A stretch of 64,000 nt of DNA. Source: Acidianus brierleyi (GTDB taxonomy: Archaea; Thermoproteota; Thermoprotei_A; Sulfolobales; Sulfolobaceae). The position numbers were made by a program, and so were the translations under genes. Positions 9,358 to 22,130 of the stretch are shown here, piece by piece. The stretch is from positions 682,001-746,000 of the forward strand of contig NZ_CP029289.2 of assembly GCF_003201835.2 (NCBI RefSeq), given 5' to 3'. A model generated the notes under the pieces. The model saw nothing but the letters and a program-made list of their open reading frames with translations. It was not told the origin of the DNA and did not search any database. The number at the start of each line of letters is the position of its first letter. Positions within the stretch are counted from its first letter, which is position 1.

Positions 9358-9368
<11 letters not shown>
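8859..9368 (+). CDS. [NiFe] hydrogenase small subunit, short (group 2e-like)
   Basis: The protein has 169 residues, starting at TTG; ATG at 8877 is a shorter option. The flavodoxin-like domain carries proximal-cluster ligands in WLEAQSCSGET, VAVGSCAVNGG and VPGCPAS. The second Cys expected in the usual CxxC is Glu here. The protein ends just after the PGCP motif, so the C-terminal domain that normally holds the medial and distal clusters is absent. The SdhB-like protein at 6881-7597 may replace it. There is no Tat signal, so the enzyme is cytosolic-facing. Classification as crenarchaeal group 2e is from memory of that class. Confidence 0.8.
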
Positions 9369-10878
<1,510 letters not shown>

Positions 10879-10896
<18 letters not shown>

Positions 10897-11679
10897 GATT
10901 ACGCTTTTTCCTAACCACGTCCATTTTTGAACATAACGTGTAAGAGCCTTAAAACCAAATCCTGCCTTAATTAACTTGGAGACTTTTTCTATATCCACTA
11001 TTTTTGATCCTCCTAGAACATTTATGTTAAGCTCGTCTGCTATACAAGGGAAAAAGCTACTTGTAGGTCCTATCATAACTTTATATGAATTATTTTTTAA
11101 TATAGGTAAAATCTCAGGATAGACTAATGACGCTCCTGTTATTACAAATGCGTCGTATTTATTGACATCTATAGGTAATTGATATCCATATTTAACCTTA
11201 ATACCTTCTTTCATAGCATCACGTAAATGATCTCTATCAAATTCATAAACCGTTACCTCAGATCCCTTGTCTATCAGTTTTTTAACTTCTTTCTCTAAGT
11301 ATCCAATAACAGCAATATTCCCAGAAGGTATTAGCTTAGTTATATCCGCGTTCCATAGAACTTTATCCTTATTATCTTCAAGCCATAAAGAAGAAGCCGC
11401 ATTGATTGCAGCTAATGCTATACTGCTTAAAGTAGGGTGAGACCAAACTAAACATACTAGGTCTTCAATAGTCTTATCTTCTAGAATTAAGGAAGAATCT
11501 GGAGGTTCAAGTAATGGATTAAAAGCTATTCCTAAACTTTCTTCTGTCATTACGTAAGTAAATTTTCTTCCTAAGACGATCTCTTTGACTTTTAAATTAT
11601 ATTTTTTATTTTTTCTTATGGCACGTAGAAAGATTCTCGATAATAAGTTATCTTCTCCCTTCTTAGCTTCACAATACAT
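10879..11679 (-). CDS. DUF364 (putative heavy-metal chelation) protein, copy 3
   Basis: This 266-residue protein has the N-terminal helix SSIALAAINAASSLW, the strand SGNIAVIGYLEKE, the motif DAFVITGASLVYPEILPIL and VMIGPTSSFFPCIADEL in place of the IGPST signature. It is the most divergent of the three DUF364 copies. It overlaps the end of the hydrogenase large-subunit gene by 18 bases tail to tail. Physical association with hydrogenase suggests a role in nickel, iron or cofactor supply, but nothing in the sequence proves that. Confidence 0.75.
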
Positions 11680-11730
11680 AAATATAAAATACTAAAACTA
11701 AATTTAAGAATTTCTGAAAAGAACTACTTT

Positions 11731-12003
11731 TTATAACGATACTGTTTCTTGAACTTTTTCATTACCAACCTTGTAGATTACTGTAACCTCAGATACGTCA
11801 GGAAAATGTATAGGCATTTCATAAAATCCTATAATTTCTTGATTTATTGGAATTTTCTGTGTTACATATTTTACTGCACTGCCATCTTCTATCGTTGATA
11901 CATGCACTCTATACTTAATGATAACATCCAATAATTTTAACGGTGTATCCGAAAGATTACTTATTTCTAACCTACTATCCTTTACTCTTACCTTTACTTT
12001 CAT
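11731..12003 (-). CDS. small beta-rich protein downstream of the ATPase subunit I gene
   Basis: The frame is open from 12093, but the sensible start is the ATG at 12003 (MKVKVRVKDSRLEISN), giving about 90 residues. The longer version would read into the ATPase gene in another frame. The sequence alternates hydrophobic and charged residues, as in a small immunoglobulin-like or CARDB-like beta sandwich. I recognise no family. It probably shares a transcript with the V-type ATPase subunit I gene. Confidence 0.5.
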   Translation of the reverse strand: MKVKVRVKDSRLEISNLSDTPLKLLDVIIKYRVHVSTIEDGSAVKYVTQKIPINQEIIGFYEMPIHFPDVSEVTVIYKVGNEKVQETVSL

Positions 12004-12040
12004 AATTATAAATTCTCTTGGAAGATTATAAAGATTCTCT

Positions 12041-13921
12041 TTAATTAAATGAAACTTTAACATATGATACTGAGGGGCTAAATGGCCTTCCATTGCATAA
12101 ACAGAATTTTCCTCCTAATTCGTATAGATTTAACCTAAGTGATTGAATAAATGCCATAGATCCCTCTAAACCTATTGCAAGTAAATTACCAACAATGATA
12201 ATTGTTAATGATGAAGGATTTACAAGAATTGCATTGGTATTTAATGTATTTGCGGACATAAGCGCAAAATATGAAAAGGCATATAATAAGAAATAATGTG
12301 CCATACCTAATACTAGCAACCTTATAAATGATATTGTGTTAGACATTAAGAGTAATAAAGGTTCAAAGACTCCTTCCATAAATGCTTCAGATGCAGAACT
12401 TCGTTTTCTCTTAGTTCTTGTTAATATATGGAAATGCGCATACCCCGAATATAACAGTCCGAAAATTACTAAAAGTACTGATATAAACGAAATAAAATTT
12501 TGAGGAGATTGAAACGGATTATTTGGGAAATGAAGAATTACATAAAGAAGAGAAGATAAGATTGATATCGTTTCACCAAAGTAATTTCTTGGATCTGTAA
12601 AACCGTATAAAAATAAAATCACAATTGAAGAATATATAATAAAAATTGGTATATTTTCCAATAATACGGCTCTTATTCCGCTTTTATGTAGAGTATTATA
12701 TATGCCTAAGCTGTTGCCTGTTAACATAAAAAGTATTCCTATTAAAATTGCTATTATCATAGTGTCAATTAAGCCAAACACTGGTTCAGAATAATTTCCA
12801 AACGGTATAATGAAAGATAATTTACTAGCTATGCTAGGAGAAATAGGCCATACATAATACAGAGGACCTACTGTAGTCTGAGGGACTGATGGTAAAAGTT
12901 CTCTTGTACCTTCAATTAGTAACGGGCCAAAGAATTCTCTTATGAACATACCTATAATAATTGAAAGAAAGCTCGATATACCAAGAACTTCTGAAATCTG
13001 AGCTAATTGATCATTATTTTTCCTTTTAGAATATCTGTATAAAAATATAGAGAATATGAGAACAATAATGCCGTCTCCAGAATCGGGAAACATTAATGCG
13101 AAAAATATTGGAAAAGTAAAAGCAAAAAGGACAGTAGGATTTATTTCCCAATAAGACGGTGTACCATAAATTCCTGCTATTATTTCAAAGGGCTTTAGTA
13201 CTCTTGGAAGTGAGAAAGCCGTAGGTGGTTCTTCCTTCATTTCATATTTACTAGGCTTTTCTCTTTCGATTAACACCTTATGTGGATATTTTTTGTTAAA
13301 TATTTCAATTAATTTAGGTATAGATTTACTTCGTATATATCCTTCTAGAAAGAAGAAATATTCACTACGTCTAGCTTTACTCATTATTTTAAAATAGTTT
13401 TCCATTGTAAGCAATTTATTATAAAGACTTATTATGCTAATCTCTACATCTTTTCTTATATTTTTTAGATAATTACTAATTTCCTTTTCTTCTGATAAAA
13501 TTTTATCTAAATAAACTAGTTTTTCTTCTACTCTGTTTTCTTCCAATTCTTCGTAGGTTTTTATAATTTCCTCCTTAAGTTCTCTTTCTTGTGAGATTTT
13601 TTCATAAACATTTTTTACATATTTTTCACTCTCATCAAAAATTTCCTTTAACACATTCTCTAAGCTAGAGAAGATTATTTCACCGCATTTCTTATACGGA
13701 ATTCCGTAGAAATCTATTATTTCTTTAATTTTAAATGTGTAATCATGAACTATACCTAGGTATTCGTCAGTATGCTCAATTCTAGGAAAAGTAGAAGAGT
13801 AGACTGGATCTTCTGGTTGAAAATCACCAAATACTAAAATATCCATTATCATTTTTTCTGAAGAATCAATATTGCTCAATATAAATACTCTTTCCATATC
13901 GTCAGGAAATATTAGTCCCAT
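12041..13921 (-). CDS. atpI: V-type ATP synthase subunit I (V0 subunit a)
   Basis: This 626-residue protein has an N-terminal half rich in charged heptads (residues about 90-200, coiled coil), typical of the stator arm of subunit I/a. About seven membrane helices follow. The segment FMEGVFEPLLLLMSNTISF, then IRLLVLGMAHYFLLYAFSYF, carries the Arg expected for proton translocation, and the end GKFCLCNGRPFSPSV fits the family. It forms the proton half-channel of the archaeal ATP synthase. Other subunits are not adjacent, as is common in Sulfolobales. Confidence 0.85.
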   Translation of the reverse strand: MGLIFPDDMERVFILSNIDSSEKMIMDILVFGDFQPEDPVYSSTFPRIEHTDEYLGIVHDYTFKIKEIIDFYGIPYKKCGEIIFSSLENVLKEIFDESEKYVKNVYEKISQERELKEEIIKTYEELEENRVEEKLVYLDKILSEEKEISNYLKNIRKDVEISIISLYNKLLTMENYFKIMSKARRSEYFFFLEGYIRSKSIPKLIEIFNKKYPHKVLIEREKPSKYEMKEEPPTAFSLPRVLKPFEIIAGIYGTPSYWEINPTVLFAFTFPIFFALMFPDSGDGIIVLIFSIFLYRYSKRKNNDQLAQISEVLGISSFLSIIIGMFIREFFGPLLIEGTRELLPSVPQTTVGPLYYVWPISPSIASKLSFIIPFGNYSEPVFGLIDTMIIAILIGILFMLTGNSLGIYNTLHKSGIRAVLLENIPIFIIYSSIVILFLYGFTDPRNYFGETISILSSLLYVILHFPNNPFQSPQNFISFISVLLVIFGLLYSGYAHFHILTRTKRKRSSASEAFMEGVFEPLLLLMSNTISFIRLLVLGMAHYFLLYAFSYFALMSANTLNTNAILVNPSSLTIIIVGNLLAIGLEGSMAFIQSLRLNLYELGGKFCLCNGRPFSPSVSYVKVSFN

Positions 13922-14221
13922 TCAGAATATCTTTATTTTTAGAGAATATAAGTATTATGTTAAACTAATTTCATTTTAATAATCATTAATAATTTACTAT
14001 CTATATTTTCGATCATTATACTTATTTTAATGTCTATAATATTCCACATTATATAATGAAGAAACATATTTGAACATAAATCATGATAATTTATTTGGAA
14101 GAATCTTACAGTTACTTTTCACTTTTATAGCAAGATATATAAATATATTTTTCTGTAAAATGCTTATTTTACTAAGGAAGTTAGCATCATTTTTATATAT
14201 GTATATATTAACATATTTCCT
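13922..14221. promoter_or_regulatory. divergent intergenic region with leaderless promoter
   Basis: This 300-base AT-rich spacer lies between the ATPase subunit gene (minus) and the molybdopterin-binding gene (plus). TTTTATATATG at 14191-14201 is a good TATA box 25-30 bases before the ATG at 14222, indicating a leaderless transcript. I see no coding remnant or strong repeat in the rest. Confidence 0.5.
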
Positions 14222-15226
14222 ATGAAGTATGTTGCAACTAAAGACGCAATAGGCAAAAAACTAGGTTACGATACAACATACGTAGGCCTTAACGGAGCTA
14301 CAACTCTATTTGAAAGAGGGCATATAATTCAAGAAGACGATGTAAATAAATTAATGGATTCTGGAGTTTATTATGTATGGATAGATGATGGGACACATGA
14401 AGAGAATATAATGTATGAATGGGAAATAACTCCTTATTTAGCTTCTAAAATAGTTGATGAAAATATTGACATAGTTTCCGGAAAACAAGGAATAACTTTA
14501 CTTTACTCAAAAATTCCAGGTTTACTTAAAGTAGATGTTGAAGGATTAATTAACTTCAATCAAAACCAACGTGTTTTACTTATCACAAAAAGGAATAATG
14601 AAGCATTAGGTAAAGGAGATTTTTTAGGCAGTGTTGAAGTAATCCCATTCTCAATGAGAAAAGACGAAGTAGAAAGTATAATTCCAGGAAAGAAGTTAGT
14701 TAGTGTAATTCCTTTTAAATACAAAAAAGTAGGAGTAGTAATAACTGGAACTGAAATTTTTGAAGGTAGGAAAAAAGATCTATATCTTCCAATTATAGAG
14801 GAAAAAACTAAAAAATATGGATGGGACATAGTCCAGACAGAATTTGCACCAGACAATGAGGATATGATCTCAAAAGCAATATTGAAGGTAAGAGATAATG
14901 GTGCAGAAGCTATCATAGTAACTGGCGGAACTTCTGTAGATCCTACAGATAGAACGCTTTTTGCAATTAGAAAACTTAACGCAAATGTTATTTCATACGG
15001 GATACCGATGAAGCCTACCACAATGTCAATAATAGCCATTTTAGAGAATATTCCAATTTTTGCAGTATCTGCTGGTGGGATTTATTATAAAGACTATAAT
15101 TCCATAGATGTTATGTTCACTAGGTTAATGACTGGAAGAATTCCAACTATAAGGGAAATAGCTGAACTTGGAAATGGTGGAATAATGTGGAATTTCGAAC
15201 CAAAAATGAAATTAAAAACCTTATAA
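14222..15226 (+). CDS. molybdopterin-binding domain protein (MoCF_biosynth)
   Basis: This 334-residue protein's C-terminal half has the MoeA/MogA-type fold signature: VVITGTEIFEGRKKD, then AEAIIVTGGTSVDPTDRT and a MKPTTMSIIAILENIP region. The N-terminal half is shorter than in MoeA and begins MKYVATKDAIGKKLGYD. Such stand-alone proteins bind molybdopterin and are common near molybdo- or tungsto-enzymes, none of which is visible here. The end overlaps the convergent membrane-protein gene by six bases. Confidence 0.75.
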   Translation: MKYVATKDAIGKKLGYDTTYVGLNGATTLFERGHIIQEDDVNKLMDSGVYYVWIDDGTHEENIMYEWEITPYLASKIVDENIDIVSGKQGITLLYSKIPGLLKVDVEGLINFNQNQRVLLITKRNNEALGKGDFLGSVEVIPFSMRKDEVESIIPGKKLVSVIPFKYKKVGVVITGTEIFEGRKKDLYLPIIEEKTKKYGWDIVQTEFAPDNEDMISKAILKVRDNGAEAIIVTGGTSVDPTDRTLFAIRKLNANVISYGIPMKPTTMSIIAILENIPIFAVSAGGIYYKDYNSIDVMFTRLMTGRIPTIREIAELGNGGIMWNFEPKMKLKTL

Positions 15227-15736
15227 ATGAGATATTTTTCTTATAACTTTCCCTAGGTTAGAGAATATTTTTGGATATACACCTAACGAGAATCCTAAAA
15301 TTCCTCCAAGCCAATGTTCAAAAAATACATGGATAAAAAGCCCTCCAGGGAAGTAAAGTCCCGGTGCAGTAGCAATAGCTAAGAAATCAACTTTCCCTTG
15401 TAAAATAAAGCTTATTTCTATTAACATAGGATTTATCATTACTATTGATGAGAATATTGCCAGGAGTCTTATAATTATGGGTAATATTTCCTTTTTCGAA
15501 AGGTATAACGTAAAAAGAGGTCTTAGGCCTACTATAAGGATAATTAATCCATTAAATAAGAAAGCAAATTCCATTAACCAAAAAGGTAAAGGTATTAGAG
15601 GTTTAACTTTGGCAAGCATCATTATATCCTTAATTTCAAGTTTACTCGATAATATTAATATTATTCCAGAGTAAATTAAAAGAATACCTACTATAACGAG
15701 AATACTTCTTAAAGCTATCTTTAGTTTGTCATTCAT
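15221..15736 (-). CDS. membrane protein, paralogue of the protein at 1498-2118
   Basis: This 171-residue protein has five membrane helices and the block APGLYFPGGLFIHVFFEH near residues 130-150. It is shared with the membrane protein at 1498-2118, including the His and Glu. The first helices carry LIPLPFWLMEFAFLFNG. Its function is unknown. The shared signature marks a small Sulfolobales family with at least two copies in this window. Confidence 0.55.
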   Translation of the reverse strand: MNDKLKIALRSILVIVGILLIYSGIILILSSKLEIKDIMMLAKVKPLIPLPFWLMEFAFLFNGLIILIVGLRPLFTLYLSKKEILPIIIRLLAIFSSIVMINPMLIEISFILQGKVDFLAIATAPGLYFPGGLFIHVFFEHWLGGILGFSLGVYPKIFSNLGKVIRKISHL

Positions 15737-15781
15737 ATTTCATATTAGAAATATTTCTATATTTAAACATATCCGAGTCTA

Positions 15782-15912
15782 ATGCTTTGTGGATCTGTTC
15801 AATTTTTCTAAGAGACTACATTAAACTTACTTTTAATTCTACTGCAGATTTAGAATTTATACTGAAGAAGTGAGTTTAGAGCCTAAGAAAATTCAACTAG
15901 CCCACAAAGCAT
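15782..15912. mobile_element. 131-bp MITE with inverted repeats and target duplication
   Basis: The element starts ATGCTTTGTGG (15782) and ends with its exact reverse complement CCACAAAGCAT (15902-15912). Similarity between the arms continues inwards for about 30 bases (for example GTTCAATTTT against GTTGAATTTT). It is flanked by GAGTCTA on both sides (15775-15781 and 15913-15919), a 7-bp target duplication, or 8 bp if the next A is counted. It has no coding capacity. The ends match the terminal sequence of the decayed IS at about 60900-61911 (CCCACAAAGCAATG), the likely source of transposase. Confidence 0.75.
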
Positions 15913-15929
15913 GAGTCTAAGAAAAAAAT

Positions 15930-16205
15930 TTAGATTATACTTTTATGCTGATAGAGAACTTCTTCTGCTATAGGCTTAACTTTCCATGTTACATTAAATT
16001 GTTTTGCAGCCTGCATTAACATATCCATATTTTCTACATCCCATTCACATACAGCAGTATTAGCATCTTGAGATACGCTCACTTTTTCTAATTTCATACC
16101 TTTAGGTAATTTCTTTTCCTTTGCCATACTAACTATTTGTTTCAGAAAATTATTTACTGTATCTTTTTGATCATTTTCCCATTCGTGGATTACGAGTACT
16201 TTCAT
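15930..16205 (-). CDS. small ferredoxin-fold protein (ABM/DUF3303-like)
   Basis: This 91-residue protein begins MKVLVIHEWENDQKDTV and has the beta-alpha-beta-beta-alpha-beta pattern of dimeric ferredoxin-like proteins, with NTAVCEWDVENMDML near the middle. Its function is unknown. It lies immediately beside the MITE; the target duplication is 10 bases past its stop, so the element did not damage it. Confidence 0.55.
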   Translation of the reverse strand: MKVLVIHEWENDQKDTVNNFLKQIVSMAKEKKLPKGMKLEKVSVSQDANTAVCEWDVENMDMLMQAAKQFNVTWKVKPIAEEVLYQHKSII

Positions 16206-16396
16206 ATTTATATTTTACAGTTGTAAATAATAAAATCTTTCTTTCTTCTCTCTTTTATTTTCTATAAAAGATTTACTATAATTAAACTTGATTCATCTTT
16301 TTAAATAAATACATGTTCTTAGATAGAGATTGCGAAGAGTTCCTTATACTAATAAGTGTGAAAAAGGTTTTATTCGATAATATATTTAATTAAACT

Positions 16397-16789
16397 ATGT
16401 CACTTAAATCAAAAATGGACTATAAGGACGTTATTACTTTAAATGAGAATTTGACATTAAATGATGCTCTAAATGAAATGAATAACTCTGGAATCAATGT
16501 TTTAATAGTTACGAATAAACATGGAAAACCTATTGGTTTAGTTACTAAGGAAGATATAATAAAAGCAAGAAGTAACGGAATTTCCATGAGTGAACATATA
16601 GATTCAATAATGAGAAAAACAATAATAACAATAACTGGAAAAGAAGATCCATTAGAATTACTAAATCTAATGATAAGGAACAATCTAGATTATTTAGTTG
16701 TTGTAAATGATAAAGGCATAGTAAACGGAATAATAAGTATAAATGATATTTTTAAAACAGTTAAAAAAATGGCAAAAGTGAACGATTAA
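16397..16789 (+). CDS. two-CBS-domain protein
   Basis: This 130-residue protein contains two CBS repeats. The first shows NVLIVTNKHGKPIGLVTKEDI and the second DYLVVVNDKGIVNGIISINDI (each written as one contiguous motif; key residues are the G-x-V/I-T/S-x-x-D turns). CBS pairs bind adenine nucleotides and usually sense energy state. No catalytic domain is attached. It is convergent with the next gene, leaving only three bases between them. Confidence 0.85.
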   Translation: MSLKSKMDYKDVITLNENLTLNDALNEMNNSGINVLIVTNKHGKPIGLVTKEDIIKARSNGISMSEHIDSIMRKTIITITGKEDPLELLNLMIRNNLDYLVVVNDKGIVNGIISINDIFKTVKKMAKVND

Positions 16790-16792
16790 TTT

Positions 16793-17197
16793 TTATCTGA
16801 AGCATGTCCTATAAAAACAGTAAAGATATCCTATTAGCATTGAAGATACTCCAAAAGCTATTTCAAAAGAATAAAGCATTACCATAGTAAATGTGTCATT
16901 ATCTGTTAGTAAGTACGAAATTCCGGCTATACCTGCCGTCGATATTACAGCTAGATTTATACTTGCAAGAATCTTTGGAAATATAAGCCCAGTATTTTTA
17001 GCTAAATAAAATAAAAATAATGAAAGAGCTCCGGTTGATAATGCGAATGCTATATGAAGATAAAGGAAGTCTATTGGCATATGTAATTTTATTTTTCCAG
17101 AATCTATCATAGCTCTCACTAATCCTAATGTGAACGTTCCAAATAAAAGGAAGAAAGTTAGCAGAGATGCCTTAAATGTTTTATTTAATCCATTCAT
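16793..17197 (-). CDS. four-helix membrane protein
   Basis: This 134-residue protein has four hydrophobic helices. A His lies in FLYLHIAFALSTG and a Tyr/Cys-rich end follows (YLYCFYRTCFR). It overlaps the upstream Cys-motif gene (17181-17744) by 17 bases, so the two are one transcript. The His in the second helix might bind haem, but there is no clear second ligand. I recognise no family. Confidence 0.5.
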   Translation of the reverse strand: MNGLNKTFKASLLTFFLLFGTFTLGLVRAMIDSGKIKLHMPIDFLYLHIAFALSTGALSLFLFYLAKNTGLIFPKILASINLAVISTAGIAGISYLLTDNDTFTMVMLYSFEIAFGVSSMLIGYLYCFYRTCFR

Positions 17198-17744
17198 TGT
17201 TTCTCACCTTGATTCTTTCTTTTATGTCTATTTTCCCTATTTCTGCTTTAGCTCTAACGTATCTTATATTGGAAAGAAATTCGGATTTTATTCCATCTAT
17301 AACCGATAACCATGCATCATCCAGATATTCATTTCTTACTTTTATATCAACCTCTTTTACGACAGATTTTAATCCTTTTAAACACTCTGAATTTACTGGA
17401 CAACCTCCGCAAGTATAAGTATCATTATCTGAGTTATAGTAAATGAGTTTCTTATCATCAGTTATAAACATTATGCTATCTGATATGGAGATATGTTGAG
17501 AAGAAATCGTAAAAGGAAATACTGCTTTAAAACTTATTGCATTATCTAGTAATAATCCTATAGCTCTAAGCTTATTTACTATAAAATAGTAGTAACTTTT
17601 ACTTATATCCTTTCCTCTTTTGTCAGAAGCTAATATTCTTAGATAAGTATCTTCACCTAGATGCGCAAAATCATCGTGCTTAACCATAACAACGTCATTG
17701 GAAATTATAGGTCTTTCAACGTCAACAGTCTTAAGTAGACACAT
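17181..17744 (-). CDS. SKSYYY/Cys-cluster family protein A, candidate winged-helix regulator
   Basis: This 187-residue protein contains DISKSYYYFIVNKL, which looks like the recognition helix of a winged helix, followed by LLLDNAISFKAVFPF and a Cys motif CGGCPVNSECLKG. The same layout recurs in the proteins at 39818-40372 (LSKSYYYYILSQL, CPECPVYTECVFG) and, without the Cys motif, at 38956-39429. The three Cys could bind an Fe-S cluster or zinc. A redox-sensing transcription factor is my inference; no family name is known to me. Confidence 0.5.
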   Translation of the reverse strand: MCLLKTVDVERPIISNDVVMVKHDDFAHLGEDTYLRILASDKRGKDISKSYYYFIVNKLRAIGLLLDNAISFKAVFPFTISSQHISISDSIMFITDDKKLIYYNSDNDTYTCGGCPVNSECLKGLKSVVKEVDIKVRNEYLDDAWLSVIDGIKSEFLSNIRYVRAKAEIGKIDIKERIKVRNNEWIK

Positions 17745-17827
17745 AATTTATATGTCATATCAATAATTTTTATTTTTTTGGTAAGTAAGTATAAGGGTTT
17801 AACTATATAATCTAAAAATTTTAAAAA

Positions 17828-18802
<975 letters not shown>

Positions 18803-19086
18803 TTAATTCACCATATCTATTATTTAGGGTATACCTAAAGTATAAATATTTTTCCATAATCATTTATGAGTAATATGTATAAAAAGGAAACTAAATAAAC
18901 ATAACTATTAATAACGTAGTCTTCCATTATTATCTTATAGATTCTAAAAACGGAATCATACGAGTTCTCATATAGAACTCATAAATATTAATAACGTTAT
19001 TAGTACAATTTTAACAGTCTATAACTAATTTAATGGAATATTTAGAATCCTCAAATTTTTAAATGTTAAAGTAAAAGTGTTGTCCT

Positions 19087-19934
<848 letters not shown>

Positions 19935-19944
<10 letters not shown>

Positions 19945-20300
19945 ACGATGTTATAGGATATGCCTTAAGGATAGGGGTAATAATTAGTGTTATTCTCATA
20001 ATAATAGGATTTATCTTATTAATCCCTAATCCTAAATTTTCGGAATTAGAATCTCCCCATTCTCGCTTTAACACTTCAGTAATTAAACCTGAACAAGTCC
20101 TTTATGGATCATTTAAAGGTAACGGATTAGATTTGATACTTCTCGGCTTAATGGTATTAATAGCAACTCCAGTTTTACGAGTTATCTTAGGAGTAATTCA
20201 ATTCACTCTAGAAAAAAATAAAATATATACAGTCATCACAATAATAGTACTTTTTAATTTATTGTTGGCTATATTTATAATCCCACTAATAGTTAAGTAG
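19935..20300 (+). CDS. DUF1634 membrane protein
   Basis: This 121-residue protein has three membrane helices, beginning with DLNDVIGYALRIGVIISVILI. DUF1634 proteins regularly follow TauE/SafE permeases in archaea and are thought to act with them. The gene overlaps the permease by 10 bases and the convergent epimerase gene by 8 bases. Confidence 0.8.
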
Positions 20301-21231
20301 CAAATAACATCGCCTTCTTCCTTAATTCGTCCATAAACAATGCGTTTTCCTTAACTTCGTTTTCATCAAAATCTAAATCTTTTATTAGTTCTTTTCCTTT
20401 AGAACAATCATACGTTGTTCCAGCATATTTTAATGCGCATTTAAGGCTTGAAGGAATCAATTCCGTCCCTTTTATTGGAATTTTTATAGACTTTCTACCT
20501 AAAGCTTCAGCCATTAATTCAAAGAATTTATCTAATTTCACAAGTTTACATTCACTTGCGTACATATAGAATTCCTTAGGTTTAGACTCTGACAGCACTT
20601 TCACAAACATTGCAATATGTTTTGCACTTATTGTAGACATAGATAGGTCAAAAGAAGGTATTATTCCAAATTTTGCTAACCAGTACATTAAAACGAAGTG
20701 TATGTGTGCGGAATATTTGCCATATATGAAAGTTGGTCTTATTATTGCTAAAGGGAAATTATTTTCTCTAGCTTTAGAGAAAACTATTTTTTCTCCCTCA
20801 CATTTTGTAATTTCATAAGGCAATTTTGGAGATACTCCTTCACAATGCTTATCTTCTTCCTTTACGTTACCCGTTAATCCGGTAGCGGATGCAGCGCTTA
20901 TATGAATTAATGCAGGTTTTGAAGTTTCTGAAACAATTTCTGAAATTTTTCTTGGAATTTCTACATGAGCTATCTTTAGTTCACTTTCATTATTTCCTAT
21001 AACTCCTACAGTATTTATGACAACGTCAGAAGAAGATATGAGTTGTCTTAAATTATCTATGTCACTTAAAGGATTAAGTTTTACTAACTTTACTTTATTC
21101 TGAAGTATTTCTGAGTAAGTTTTCTTTACTCTTTCTAGATTCCTGTATGTAACTACTACTTCTCCATAATTTGATAAGTATTCGGCTATATGCGTAGAAA
21201 GGAATCCCAAACCTATAATTGTATATTTCAT
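20293..21231 (-). CDS. NAD(P)-binding atypical SDR / epimerase-like protein
   Basis: This 312-residue protein has a Rossmann start (YTIIGLGFLSTHIAEYL) with the GxGxxx pattern. It also has DVVINTVGVIGN and HISAASATGLTG, and a YEITKCEGEK stretch that supplies the YxxxK catalytic pair. IRPTFIYGK is typical of extended SDR/NDUFA9-like proteins. The substrate is unknown. It stands alone at the edge of the inserted cassette region. Confidence 0.7.
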   Translation of the reverse strand: MKYTIIGLGFLSTHIAEYLSNYGEVVVTYRNLERVKKTYSEILQNKVKLVKLNPLSDIDNLRQLISSSDVVINTVGVIGNNESELKIAHVEIPRKISEIVSETSKPALIHISAASATGLTGNVKEEDKHCEGVSPKLPYEITKCEGEKIVFSKARENNFPLAIIRPTFIYGKYSAHIHFVLMYWLAKFGIIPSFDLSMSTISAKHIAMFVKVLSESKPKEFYMYASECKLVKLDKFFELMAEALGRKSIKIPIKGTELIPSSLKCALKYAGTTYDCSKGKELIKDLDFDENEVKENALFMDELRKKAMLFAT

Positions 21232-21430
21232 GTTAAATAATATCTTCTAAACATTTATAAATACCATTTAATATTATCAGGAAATAAAAACTAAATATCG
21301 TATAGAACTTATTTTTAAATATTAAAATTTATTAATATAACTTTCAAAAATTTTAACATAAGATTAAGCCAGGTGAATTTTCAATAGGAGCCATTGTCAT
21401 TGTTTATTGCAGATAAAAATTGCTGTATGA

Positions 21431-22024
21431 TTACTGTCTTAGCATTCTTAAGTATACCCATCCACTTATTGCTTGTAATAATCCTCCAATAATGAGGGGC
21501 ATAGGTAAATAGATTTCCATTAAATATCCACTAGCACCTGCAGTAGCTTGAGAAGTTCTTGAAGCTATACCTTGAATACTTGAGGCAGCACCGAAATCTT
21601 CAGTAGATATCTCTTTCATGTTTACTGTAGATCTACTCGGAGAACCAAAACCAGCTATGAGACTTCTGAGTATGTAAATAAAACTTCCTATAAAATACGG
21701 AGAAAACGGAATTAAAATTAATAAAGCACCGCTTAATATTCTAGTCCAAGAAGCTATATTCAATATGCTTATCCATTTAGATAAATTAGATGCAAAGAAT
21801 GAGCCCAATGCAGTAGCTAAATATGATATGCTATAAATTATTCCTATGTCATAAGATGATATTTTATACATTAATTCAAACCATGCTGAAGCGTAATATT
21901 TTCCATTTTCTAGAAGTACTTTAGCGGTATCCAGGTCTTCTAAAGCTTGCTCAATCCATTCCTTATAATCCATTATGAAGATTATTTGGAAAAAGAAGTC
22001 ATATAGCTTTCTATAGTGTTTCAT
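21431..22024 (-). pseudogene. chimera: HEPN-like N-terminus joined to C-terminal half of an MFS transporter
   Basis: The frame encodes 197 residues. Residues 18-47 (MDYKEWIEQALEDLDTAK and on) look like the first helix pair of a HEPN domain. From WFELMYKISSYDIGII onward it is the last five or six helices of an MFS carrier. The split point is WFE, encoded by TGGTTTGAA. The N-terminal half of the same carrier ends at the same residues in the gene at 25038-25790. Joining residues 1-238 of that protein with residues 51-197 of this one gives a normal 385-residue carrier in frame. Confidence 0.75.
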
Positions 22025-22130
22025 AAGGTCTTAGATTCTGATTTCGGCAAACGATTTGAAAGTTAGAATAAAACCATTTTATGTCTTACTTTATCAAATT
22101 ATAAATATATAGATAATAAATATGAATCAG

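Noticed and set aside
12004..12093. Longer start for the protein at 11731-12003
   Set aside because: The extension lies in the coding sequence of the ATPase subunit in another frame and has no domain support.
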